Part shown: piece after piece, positions 36,275-44,669 of the stretch
How positions within the stretch are numbered: position 1 is the stretch's first letter
Layout of the letters: each line of letters begins with the position of its first letter
Assembly (NCBI RefSeq): GCF_001905725.1
Contig: NZ_LIWB01000011.1
Location: forward strand, 1 to 64,000
Source of the DNA: Streptomyces sp. CB02400
Lineage (GTDB): Bacteria; Actinomycetota; Actinomycetes; Streptomycetales; Streptomycetaceae
Length of the DNA stretch: 64,000 nt
Reading direction: 5' to 3'
The notes under the pieces: model-generated
Seen by the model: only the letters and a program-made list of their open reading frames with translations
Told to the model about the DNA's origin: nothing
Databases searched by the model: none
Program-made: the position numbers and the translations under genes

Positions 36275-36823
36275 GTGACCACCGTTGACAACACCGCTTA
36301 CCGGTACCGCACCGCCGTCCCCGAGGACGCCGAGGCCATCGAGGCCCTGGACGGCTCTTTCACCACCGGCACGGTCTTCCAGGTGACCGTCGCCGACGAC
36401 GGGTTCGCCTTGCGGGAGGTCAAGGTGGACCCGCCCCTGACCAAGGTGTTTCCCGAGGACGAGTACGACGGCGACGACGCGGACTCCCATACCTTCGTCG
36501 CCCACGGAGCCGTCGGCGACCTGGCCGGGTTCGTCACCGTCTCGTACTCCGGGTGGAACCGCCGGCTGACCGTGGAGGACATCGAGATCGCCCCGGAGCA
36601 CCGGGGACGGGGCGTCGGCCGGGCGCTGATGGGGGTCGCGGTGGAGTTCGCCCGCGAGCGGGGCGCCGGACACCTCTGGCTGGAGGTCACCAACATCAAC
36701 GCACCCGCGATTCACGCGTACCGGCGGATGGGCTTCGCCTTCTGCGGGCTGGACACCGCTCTCTATGACGGCACCCCCTCCGAAGGCGAGCAGGCGCTCT
36801 ACATGAGCATGCCCTGCCCCTGA
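36275..36823 (+). CDS. nat1: Streptothricin/nourseothricin N-acetyltransferase (GNAT)
   Basis: The 182-residue GNAT enzyme is very close to the nourseothricin acetyltransferase of Streptomyces noursei. Shared segments include AYRYRTAVPEDAEAIEALDG, VDPPLTKVFP, RRLTVEDIEIAPEHRGRGVG (acetyl-CoA-binding motif A) and LDTALYDGTPSEGEQALYMS. It is expected to acetylate the beta-lysine amino group of streptothricins and so confer resistance. Start GTG at 36275. The acidic insert near residues 60-75 (PEDEYDGDDADS) is shorter than in the noursei protein as I recall it. No streptothricin biosynthesis genes lie in the window, so it is an orphan resistance gene. Confidence 0.92.
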   Translation: MTTVDNTAYRYRTAVPEDAEAIEALDGSFTTGTVFQVTVADDGFALREVKVDPPLTKVFPEDEYDGDDADSHTFVAHGAVGDLAGFVTVSYSGWNRRLTVEDIEIAPEHRGRGVGRALMGVAVEFARERGAGHLWLEVTNINAPAIHAYRRMGFAFCGLDTALYDGTPSEGEQALYMSMPCP

Positions 36824-36850
36824 GCGGACAGCAGACGGCACACGGACGGA

Positions 36851-37063
36851 GTGGCCCCGGCGCCCGACGCGACCGTGACGGTCAGCAGCCAGGCCGGGCC
36901 TCCGTCCGGGGCCGCACACCGGGCGCCAACCCGGCGCCGGGACGACCTGCTGGTCGGTGTGCTCGTGACCATCCTGGCTCTGTACGCACCAGAAGCGGGT
37001 GCCGCCGTCGTGGGAGCCGCCACGGTTGTGGCCCTGCTCGCCGAGCTCACAGCACGCAAGTGA
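36851..37063 (+). CDS. Small membrane protein
   Basis: The 70-codon frame starts at a GTG 28 bp after the acetyltransferase. A polar 30-residue head with RRRDD is followed by one long hydrophobic stretch (LLVGVLVTILALYAPEAGAA, then VVGAATVVALLAEL) ending TARK. The layout is that of a small membrane protein with one or two helices. No family is recognised. The 430 bp beyond it up to 37500 show no convincing gene. Confidence 0.4.
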   Translation: MAPAPDATVTVSSQAGPPSGAAHRAPTRRRDDLLVGVLVTILALYAPEAGAAVVGAATVVALLAELTARK

Positions 37064-37500
37064 ATCCGGGCCGTTCGATCGGATTGCTCAGGGGCCTGGT
37101 TCCATGGAGCGCTTCGGGTTCTGCAGCCGCAGGGCCAGAGGATGGTCACGGGTGGCAAGGGCTGCCGCTACTTTGCCAACGGCACCATCCACGCTTTCGT
37201 GCTCCCGGATGCGCAGCGGCAGCCAACCCAGGGGCAGGAGATGTGCATCGGTTTCCTCGTTTCGGAGGGTGCTGCCCGGAGCATCTGGCTCCACCACTCG
37301 GCGTTGTGCTTCGGAGCGCGTAGGTGTTTCTGGTACGCGTGCCAGAACCAGCCTTGGCCACGAACACCGCGGTCCGCCTTCGAGTGAAGCTGACGTCGGC
37401 ACGGCGCTGCGACATCCAGGAATGGGCAGGTTCACGCGGTATCGGAGGCCCAATACGTGCAGGGCGCCTGGCAGGGCGAGCTCCGGCCACGACCTTGTCC

Positions 37501-38142
37501 TCAGGGGCGGGTCCACCGGCCCGAGCCCGGGCGAGGCTCCTCGTCCTGCCCCGGCAGCAGTCGCAGGGCGAAGACGGAGCCGTCGGTGTGGACGGAGACG
37601 GGGCCGCCCCAGTTCTTGTCGAAGGTGAGGCGGGGGCGGACGCCGCGGCTAGCGTGGACGAGGGCGCGGTACTCCTCGATGTCGCCTCTGGTGAGGAGTC
37701 GGAAGACTTCCTTGTCCACGCCGGAGAACGCCTCGACGCGGGGGCCGTTGAGGCGGAAGACGTGGTCGGTGCCGACGTACTCGTTGCCGAAGAGGATGTG
37801 GGCGGCGTCCTGGATGCTCATGCTGGCCGCGTGTTCGAGGCCGGTGAAGCGTTTGCGGCCCTGCCGGTCGGTCAGGTGGCGGGCGGTGGCGTGGCCGGAG
37901 CCGGCGAAGGCCATGAGGCCCGCCGCGGTGGTGTGGGCCAGGGACTCCTGGAACCAGGCGTAGTCCTTCGGCTGCACGTGGCAGCCCCGTACAGGCTCCG
38001 GTGCCACCAGGCCCTCGGCCGGCGGGTGGATGTCCGGCATCATGTTCGCCTGGAACGGTGGGGCGTTCAGGTTCGGCTCACGGCCTTCCGCCGGGGACAA
38101 CCGACCTCCGCTGCCGGGTGCTTGGAGGGCGTGGACGGTCAT
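37501..38142 (-). CDS. Hypothetical protein, downstream part of a gene split by TGA
   Basis: The 213-residue frame from ATG 38142 contains MMPDIHPPAEGLVAPEPV, WFQESLAHTTAAGLMAFAGS and DAAHILFGNEYVGTDHVFRL. The same reading frame stays open and protein-like upstream to 38322, with no ATG, GTG or TTG, and meets the TGA of the preceding frame (38323-38325). So this is probably the C-terminal part of one protein of about 466 residues rather than a gene of its own. No known domain is recognised. Confidence 0.5.
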   Translation of the reverse strand: MTVHALQAPGSGGRLSPAEGREPNLNAPPFQANMMPDIHPPAEGLVAPEPVRGCHVQPKDYAWFQESLAHTTAAGLMAFAGSGHATARHLTDRQGRKRFTGLEHAASMSIQDAAHILFGNEYVGTDHVFRLNGPRVEAFSGVDKEVFRLLTRGDIEEYRALVHASRGVRPRLTFDKNWGGPVSVHTDGSVFALRLLPGQDEEPRPGSGRWTRP

Positions 38143-38322
38143 CGTTCCGCCGTCCGTCGGGAGCTGTGTGCTGAACAGCAGGCCGGGGGTCTCGTTCCAC
38201 GCGCCGATGTGGACCGCTTCGGCGTGGGCCGAGGCGGAGGCCAGCTGCTCGGCGGAGGTGGCGGAGTCGCCGTGGTTGCCCTTGCAGGCGAGGGGGATGG
38301 AGAGGGACGGCTCGCCCGGCCG

Positions 38323-38901
38323 TCAGACCTCGGCGAAGTACTGGGGGCGATAGCGGTACTTCACCTTCTCGCCCTTGTCCCTGCTGTTGAGGGCCCAGCC
38401 CGCGCGTAACGCCGTGTCGGCGGGGACGATCGTGACCGAATGGTCGGGGAAACGGCTGCGCAGCATGTGCTCGGCGAGCGTGAGGGCGAAGCCGATGCCG
38501 AGCTCGCCGGACTGCAGCGACTTGTAGTGGTCCGCGATGCGGTGGCCTTCGTCGGTGAGGCCGAGGAAGGAGTCGTGACCGCCGGCCAAGGCCTGGGTGT
38601 ACTTGAGTGCGCCCCAGTGCTCCGCCAGCCCCCGGCCCGCCCCGCGCCACGACAGGGCAGTGGCCCGGGCGAGGGTGTGGAGCACGTCCCAGAGGGTCAC
38701 TTCGAACTGCCGGGGCAGCTCCGTCTGCGGGATCGGGACGAGGGTGGGCTTCCGGCGGAGCGGCCCGTCCTCGTTCTCCTTCCGCTTCTCGTCGTCCGCC
38801 GCGATGGCGGCCTTCACCTTCCCGACGAGCGCGTCGTCGGAGTGGACGGGGACATTCGAGGGCTGGGTCAGGTCCTGGAGCACTTCCTCGGTCGGCTTCA
38901 A
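38323..38901 (-). CDS. Hypothetical protein, upstream part of a gene split by TGA
   Basis: The 192-residue frame starts at a TTG (38899-38901) with AAGGAGAG just upstream. It includes KPTEEVLQDLTQPSNVPVHS, PLRRKPTLVPIPQTELPRQF and HMLRSRFPDHSVTIVPADTA, and ends YFAEV-stop. The frame continues in register after the TGA with RPGEPSLSIPLACKGNHGD and the downstream part. The stop therefore looks like a nonsense change (for example from CGA) within one gene. Alternatively two cistrons lie in the same frame. Family unknown. Confidence 0.5.
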   Translation of the reverse strand: MKPTEEVLQDLTQPSNVPVHSDDALVGKVKAAIAADDEKRKENEDGPLRRKPTLVPIPQTELPRQFEVTLWDVLHTLARATALSWRGAGRGLAEHWGALKYTQALAGGHDSFLGLTDEGHRIADHYKSLQSGELGIGFALTLAEHMLRSRFPDHSVTIVPADTALRAGWALNSRDKGEKVKYRYRPQYFAEV

Positions 38902-39079
38902 CAGCTCTCCTTCACAGTGGGCGAGGGCGGTTCGCCATCGGCCGGACCGTACGGAAGGGAGGAGTGGCGCACGCAAGTGCGCAGAGGCGCGTGACCTGGA
39001 ATTCGGCCTGGGCGGGCCGGCGTGGGCGCCTTGGCTCCGCCTCGCTCGCGAGTTCCACGCTGCTGAGGGGCCTCGGGCG

Positions 39080-39401
39080 GGGCAGTGGCATCCCGATCGC
39101 CGACGTGGCCGAGTGGATGGGGCACAAGTCGATCGAGGGGACGTACCGCACCTACCGGCACCTGATGCCGGGGAGCATCACCAAGGCAGCACGCGTTCTG
39201 GACGCCGGCCTGTGGGACGCGGCCTGAGACCGCAGCGAAGCCTTTCCGGGGCTGCCCTCTGACTGAGGCTGCAACAGCACCACATGGCACAGGTTGTAGG
39301 GGCCGTCCGTGGGCGTCCAGGCCAGTCCAAGATGAGCAGCGCATAATGCCAGCTCAGGGCATTCTGGCTCGAGAGGGTCCGCCCAGTTCGTGACAGGTGT
39401 G
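39080..39401 (+). pseudogene. Integrase C-terminal fragment and downstream flank (repeat R2, copy B)
   Basis: Codons to 39227 encode SGIPIADVAEWMGHKSIEGT, then YRTYRHLMPGSITKAARVLD, the last 48 residues of the integrase at 17235, including the nucleophile Tyr. The non-coding continuation to about 39401 resembles 17994-18163. Everything upstream of codon 1 of this fragment is unrelated sequence. It marks a third boundary of the same type of element. Confidence 0.65.
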
Positions 39402-39421
39402 ACAGCTGGTGATACGGCGAG

Positions 39422-39449
39422 GCCCCGTCGGGAACCATCCCGACGGGGC
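39422..39449 (+). terminator. Perfect hairpin terminator
   Basis: GCCCCGTCGGGA (39422-39433), loop ACCA, TCCCGACGGGGC (39438-39449), then TTCTGT. The 12-bp stem is perfect and GC-rich, with a partial T tract. It closes the repeat R2 copy B region and works in either direction structurally. Confidence 0.65.
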
Positions 39450-40011
39450 TTCTGTATGGGGGGACTGCGACGGAGTGCGGCGTCTGCCATGGAACCACTG
39501 TCCTCGGACTCTTCAGTCTCGAGCGTCCGGAGCCAAGTTGCCGAGCGCAGTCGGGCCCAGCCTGAACTCGCGTTCGCTCCAGCTCGCGGAAAGCGCTTTG
39601 CCTCAGCGACGACCTGGACGAGTCGCTCGACAGTCCAGTGAGCCGTCTGAGCACCGTAGGCCGACGTGGTGCCGGGTTGAACGGGGCGCGCGGTGTACCG
39701 GCGGTGCCGTCTTGACCCGGTCGGGTGCACGACGGAGTCGTCCGCCCGCAAATCCCCTGCGTACCGGCCGGTGGAAGCCCCGTTTCTTCGGCGCGTGGCG
39801 GCGAGCTGGTCGATCTGTGCGTAGCCGGTGAGCAGCAGAAGACGCGGAGGCGGCCGTATGGGCCTTGCAGCCGTGGTACTCGTCCTCGCTGCGGATCTGG
39901 AGCGCGGAGGCGCCCTGGTGACGAACCGGCACTGGAACGGAGGGGCCGCAGCCGCTCTCCTCGCGCTCCTCCTGCTGATGACAGCCGTACTGGGCGGCGC
40001 GGGCAGGCCGC
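39450..40011. other. Intergenic region with nothing convincing
   Basis: About 560 bp lie between the hairpin and the antiporter stop. A plus-strand frame around 39858-40020 encodes a hydrophobic stretch (GLAAVVLVLAADLERGG, ALLALLLLMTAVLGG) that could be a small membrane protein. It runs antisense into the antiporter gene and has no ribosome site, so it is not called. Confidence 0.3.
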
Positions 40012-41298
40012 TCAACTCGCACGGGGCAGGTCGTCGTGGCTGCCGGTTCCCGTGTCGCTGTGCCCCTGCTGCATGCCGGGGTCCGGTGGCCCGTGCCGTG
40101 GTTTTCTGTCGTCGTCGGGGAGGCCGATCAGTTCCTCGACGTCGAAGATCCGTGCGATCGGTACGTCCGTGCTGCTGTGGGCGACGATCGAGAAGGCGAT
40201 GGTGACGGCGATCAGGGTGAACGCCTCCTCACCCTGCGGGATGCCGGCCTGGAGCACCAGCAGTCCGTAGACCACCGAGGCGAAGCCCTTGGGGCCGAAC
40301 CACGCCGCGGTGAGCTTCTCCTTGCGGTTGAAGTCGGTGCCCGCCAGGGACAGCAGCAGTGAGGCCGGACGGATGAGGAAGATGCACAGGACCGCCACCG
40401 CGTAGCCGCCGATCGACAGCTCGCCGAAGAGGTGCGGGGTGAGCAGGGCGCCGAAGACCAGCAGCGCCGCGAACTTGGCCAGCTCGGCCAGGGATCCCCC
40501 CAGCGGTTCGAAGGCGTCCTTGGATTGCGGCGCGAGTGCGGCGATCACCGCGCCCGCGGAGAAAGCGGCCAGATAAGGGTTGGCGTGGGTGAGGTGGCAG
40601 GCCGCGTACAGGATGACTCCGACCGCCAGCGGCAGCAGGGGCTGAAGCGAAGGCTCCGCGCCCAGCAGCCGGAATCGGACCAGCCAGTGCACGAGCAGTG
40701 GCAGGACCACGCCGAAGAGGAGCCCGAGGAGGAGTTCACCGGCGATCGAGGCGAAGCCGACGTCCTCGGTGTGGCCGACGGGTGCGGCGGCCGCGATGAG
40801 GACGAGGACGAACGGCAGCGCGAGGCCGTCGTTGACGCCGCTTTCGATGTTGAGCAGTTGTCGCAGCCGGGCGGGGACCTCCTCGCGGCCCACGATGGCC
40901 GAGGCGAACACCGGGTCGGTGGGTGCCAGCACGGCGCCGACCAGAAAGGACGTCGTCCAGTCCAGGCCCACGAGGAAGTGCGTGAGCAGTGCGACCCCGA
41001 GGAGGGCCAGCGGCATGCCCAGGCCGAGCGCGCGGGCCGGGTTGCGCCAGGACCGGCGCAGGGCCGGGAAGGAGACGTGCATCCCGTCGGTGAACAGCAC
41101 CGCGAAGAGCGCCAGGTCGGCGGTGACCCTGACGATGTCGCTGTCCGGGGTGATGTGGATCAGACCGAGGAAGCCGTCACTGACGAGCGCGCCGCCCACC
41201 AGGAACAGCAGCGAGGTGGAGAGCACCGACCGGGCGGCCAGCCCGGACAACAGCACGGCCACCAGCAGCGCCACCCCGAAGACGATGACGAGTACCAC
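40012..41298 (-). CDS. CPA1-family Na+(K+)/H+ antiporter
   Basis: The 428-residue membrane protein has about 12 helices. Family features include the discontinuous-helix region APTDPVFASAIVGREEVP and the ion-binding LLNIESGVNDGLALPFV, which carries the ESGVND motif of NhaP/NHE proteins. AWFGPKGFASVVYGLL is also present. The GTG at 41298 has GGGGAG 8 bases upstream. A polar tail of about 35 residues (DDDRKPRHGPPDPGMQQG) ends the protein. It exchanges cations for protons and so serves pH or salt homeostasis, a theme shared with the Mrp operon at the end of the window. Confidence 0.92.
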   Translation of the reverse strand: MVLVIVFGVALLVAVLLSGLAARSVLSTSLLFLVGGALVSDGFLGLIHITPDSDIVRVTADLALFAVLFTDGMHVSFPALRRSWRNPARALGLGMPLALLGVALLTHFLVGLDWTTSFLVGAVLAPTDPVFASAIVGREEVPARLRQLLNIESGVNDGLALPFVLVLIAAAAPVGHTEDVGFASIAGELLLGLLFGVVLPLLVHWLVRFRLLGAEPSLQPLLPLAVGVILYAACHLTHANPYLAAFSAGAVIAALAPQSKDAFEPLGGSLAELAKFAALLVFGALLTPHLFGELSIGGYAVAVLCIFLIRPASLLLSLAGTDFNRKEKLTAAWFGPKGFASVVYGLLVLQAGIPQGEEAFTLIAVTIAFSIVAHSSTDVPIARIFDVEELIGLPDDDRKPRHGPPDPGMQQGHSDTGTGSHDDLPRAS

Positions 41299-41510
41299 CT
41301 GAAACGCTCCCCGCTGTCGACCGGCCCTTGCGACATCGCCCTGGGACAGGAGGTGTTCCTGCCATGGCCTGAGCCTGGTACGCGTACCCGTCGGGGGCCT
41401 GCTCATTGCACAGTGCCGTCCGGATCCGCTGTGCCCGGAACGTGGTGACCGCACGAGCGCGGACCCGGCCCGCAAGGATCCGTGCCGCGGCGCGCCGACC
41501 GGGCCCTTGT

Positions 41511-41843
41511 TCAGACTGGACGCGGCTGCGAGCGCCGGCCGCGCAGGAGGTTCCAGCAGAACCGGATGCCTCTGAAGCAGAGAAGCAGCACCGCGAACTG
41601 GACGACACAGGCCGCGGCCGCCAGCGTGCCGTTGCCGACGGCGCGCAGGACCGAGGCGGCGAAGGCATTTCCGCCCTCTTGTGTCGCGGCCGCCGCCGTA
41701 CTGATCGGAATCGCTGCCTCCAGCAACCTGGCAAGCAGTGCCGCCGCCGCCAGTCCGGCACCTCCTTGAAGGAGCATGCCCACGAGACCTCGTCTCGTCG
41801 ACGGTCCGTGCACAGTGCCCTCCTCGTGTGCGTGCTCAGCCAC
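41511..41843 (-). CDS. Small membrane protein, uncharacterised
   Basis: The 110-residue protein starts at a GTG (AEHAHEEGTVHGPSTRRGLV). Two hydrophobic regions follow: LLQGGAGLAAAALLARLLEA and, after a gap, TLAAAACVVQFAVLLLCFRG. It ends NLLRGRRSQPRPV, a positively charged cytoplasmic tail. No family is recognised. It lies between the antiporter and a truncated transporter on the opposite strand, with the two 5' regions nearly abutting. Confidence 0.5.
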   Translation of the reverse strand: MAEHAHEEGTVHGPSTRRGLVGMLLQGGAGLAAAALLARLLEAAIPISTAAAATQEGGNAFAASVLRAVGNGTLAAAACVVQFAVLLLCFRGIRFCWNLLRGRRSQPRPV

Positions 41844-41889
41844 TGTCTCACCTCACCACGCTCCGTGCTCCAGCAGAACACCGGGGCGG

Positions 41890-42426
41890 CTGCTGGTCTT
41901 CTTCTTCCTGCGCGGCTCCCACCGGGCCGCCGCCACGCTGCGCTCGCTTGTTGCGCGCGACGCGGCCGACGCCGTCGAGGCGATGGTTCGGCGGGCCTTC
42001 GAGGGCGTGGAGGGGTCCATGCGGGACACCGCCGTGGTCGCGCTCATCGACGCCGTCTGCATCACCACCGGCCTGCTCCTCCTGCGGGTCCCGGGTGCCC
42101 TCGGGCTCAGGGCGATCATCTTCATCGGCGCCTACGTGTCCTATGTCGGCGCCTTCGTCTCCGGAGCCGCGGCCGTGCTGGTGGCGCTCGCCGACCGCGG
42201 GTTCGCCGTCGCCCTGTGGACGCTCGGGGTCGTGCTCGTGGTGCAACTGCTGGAGGGGAACGTCTCCCAGCCGATGGTCCAGAGCCGGACTGTGCGGATC
42301 CACCCGGCGCCGGTCCTCGTGGCGCCCACCGCGGGCGCCTCCGTGGCCGGGATCGTCGGAGTACTCCTCGCGGTGCCGGTCACCGCCGCCGCCTTCGGCG
42401 TCGCCCACGAGCTGCGCACACGGTAG
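41890..42426 (+). pseudogene. 5'-truncated AI-2E-family transporter
   Basis: The 178 codons match the C-terminal half of AI-2E/PerM-type permeases: a long amphipathic segment (ARDAADAVEAMVRRAFEGVE), then GLRAIIFIGAYVSYVGAFVS, LVVQLLEGNVSQPMVQSR and a GASVAGIVGVLLAVPVTAAA C-terminus. Full-length members have about 350-400 residues with four more N-terminal helices. There is no start codon in a sensible place, and the upstream DNA belongs to the divergent gene. It is therefore a remnant. The 380 bp after it contain no recognised gene. Confidence 0.75.
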
Positions 42427-42808
42427 GAGCCGTCTGCCGCGGGGGCGTCCGCGGATCCGTAGGTTCCGCACCGGATGCCGACCGAGCACCCGTTCGCCTG
42501 CCCCGGTCGGCTCCGGCGCCACGGAGGCCGTGGTCATTTCCGACGCGTGCGAACCGTTCCGCCCGGCATCGGCTCCGTCGAACAGCTCCCGGCGAAGGGC
42601 ACGACACCGTGCGGCGGGAAACCGGTCGCCACTGGCACGGGAAGGCCGGAGGCGGTCCGGCACGGCACACCTCCGCCGGATGCCGACCGGAGCCGGTGGA
42701 CGGCTGTGACACGGGCGTGGACGGACGCCGTCGCACCACGTGCCGCATCGGACAGCGGGTCCGGGGCATCCGCTCGCTACATGTCGGCGCACCGAAAGGA
42801 GACGGCAG

Positions 42809-43324
42809 GTGACGGGAGCTCCGCCCAGGCAAGATCTGCGACCCCGTTCCGCCTCGCGTCGGTCGTTCCTACTCCTGCTCGTGCTTCTCGCGGTCTGCTA
42901 CACGGTGGCTGCCCTGGGCGGTCTCGCGGCGTCGGACTCGGCAAGCACGTACCGCTCCCTCGACCGTCCCGCCTGGGCCCCGCCCTCCTGGCTGTTCAGC
43001 CCGGTCTGGACGGTGCTGTACGCCACCATCGCGTTCTCCGCCTGGCTCGTACTGCGCCGCCGGTCCCTGGCACGGACCAGGAAGGAGATCGTTTTCTGGA
43101 GCGCACAACTCGCCTTCAACCTGGCCTGGACACCGCTGCTCTTCGGTGCCGACCGGTACGGACTCGCGTTCCTCGACATCTGCCTGTTGCTGGCGGCGCT
43201 CGGCACCACGATGCTGCTCTTCCGGCGCAGGAGTCCGGCTGCCTCGCTCCTCCTCGTCCCCTACGCACTGTGGGTGCTGTACGCGGCTGCCCTCAGCCTC
43301 GCCATCTGGCGGCTCAACTCCTGA
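42809..43324 (+). CDS. TspO/MBR family tryptophan-rich sensory protein
   Basis: The 171-residue, five-helix membrane protein has typical TspO features: SLDRPAWAPPSWLFSPVWTV near the first loop, FNLAWTPLLFG, and LLVPYALWVLYAAALSLAIW at the end. GGAGA precedes the GTG at 42809. TspO proteins bind porphyrins and related ligands and respond to oxidative stress. The N-terminus carries about 18 extra polar residues. It converges on the cytochrome b gene, whose nominal end overlaps it on the other strand. Confidence 0.92.
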   Translation: MTGAPPRQDLRPRSASRRSFLLLLVLLAVCYTVAALGGLAASDSASTYRSLDRPAWAPPSWLFSPVWTVLYATIAFSAWLVLRRRSLARTRKEIVFWSAQLAFNLAWTPLLFGADRYGLAFLDICLLLAALGTTMLLFRRRSPAASLLLVPYALWVLYAAALSLAIWRLNS

Positions 43325-44406
43325 CACGACCCGCTCCGCCGGGCGTGGCCCAGTACGTCGGCCGGACGGCCGGGACACCGCTGCGGGCCCCGGCTGCCGC
43401 CGAACACGGCCCCGCGACTGACCGGTGGTTGCTGAAGGTGTCGTCGAGTGCGGCCAGATCCTCCGCTTCCAGTCCGCGCGCACCAGCCAGGCGTTGACCG
43501 GCCGAGCGGTGAAGAAAGCGAGGACCACGGGCAGCCGCACGGCCGTACGAGTCTCGCGCCACCTCGTGCATCCGGCCCGCACGACGCTGATGACGTTGCC
43601 GCGGTTCCGGGTTCAGCTCGCGAGCTGAACCAGCCCACCACCTCGATCCGCCCCTCCGGCCGCACATGCGCTCCCATTCGCTCACTCATCTGCCCGAGGA
43701 TGAGGTGGAGGACGACGCCCGCCAGCAGAGCGCCCGGCAGGAGCAGGATGTGGACCGGGTACAGCCGGAAGACGATGTCGTGCCCCGGGAACTCCCCGCC
43801 GAAGAGGAACATGCTCAGGTAGGTGCCGACGACGGGCACGGACAGGACGAAGCCCTGCGCGGTCCGCAGGCCGGTGCCCGACAGCAGGTCGTCGGGGAGC
43901 GAGTAGCCGGCGAAGCCCTCCAGCATCGTCAGCAGGAACAGGGTGAGCCCGATCAGCCAGTTGGCCTCACGGGGGCGGCGGAACGCGCCGGTGAAGAACA
44001 CCCGCAGCAGGTGCACGCCGACGGCGGCGGCCATCACCAGCGCGGCCCAGTGATGGATCTGCCGGATCAACAACCCTCCGCGCACGTCGAAGCTGATGTG
44101 CAGGGTGGACGCGAACGCCTCACTCATCCGCACGCCGCGCAGCGGCACGTACGAGCCCTGGTAGACCACCTCCGACATGCTCGGTTCGAAGAAGAGCGTC
44201 AGCCAGACACCGGTCACCAGCAGCACCACGAAGCTGTACAGGGCCAGTTCCCCCAGCAGGAACGACCAGTGGTCGGGGAACGCCTTGCGCAGCGTCGTCC
44301 GGGCGGCGTCCAGCAGCGGCAGGCGGCGGTCGAGGTACTCCGTGGTCCGCTCGGCCGAGCGGGCCGCCCTCGTGTCCAGCCGTCCCTGACCGCGCGACAA
44401 CGGCAT
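43261..44406 (-). pseudogene. Cytochrome b (QcrB-like), N-terminal domain only, aberrant tail
   Basis: The first 255 residues or so are a bc-complex cytochrome b N-terminal domain with four core helices. Heme-ligand histidines are seen in IRQIHHWAALV, AVGVHLLRVFF, YPVHILLLPG and VVLHLILGQM, and the PDDLLSGTG loop is typical. After about residue 255 (43640) the sequence becomes unrelated Arg/Ser/Gly-rich text running to 43261 and over the tspO gene. The QcrB C-terminal domain that forms the quinol site is absent. It is either a truncated relic or a stand-alone b-type protein with a frameshifted end. No qcrA or qcrC is nearby. Confidence 0.7.
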
Positions 44407-44669
44407 GCGCACCATCCCTTCGGTGTGTCGTGATCCCGGCTGTTCGGCACAGAGGTACCCCGAGGACCGTCGTCCAACGGAGTGGCTTCGACGGGACCGT
44501 CCGGTTATCCGCCGCGTCGTGACGCCGGATGCCTCGGTCCGGTTTGCGTCCACCGCGCCTCGGATACACGGTCGGGGCACCGGCGCGGGCCCTGCGGTCA
44601 CCGAGGCACGGGCACGTCGCCGTCCGGCCGCGAGGCCGCCGTACCCGTCCCTCCACCGGAAGGCCGCTG

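Noticed and set aside
39290..39420. tRNA gene as attachment site near the integrase remnants
   Set aside because: No cloverleaf, no TTCRANY-type T-loop with matching stems; only a plain terminator hairpin is present.
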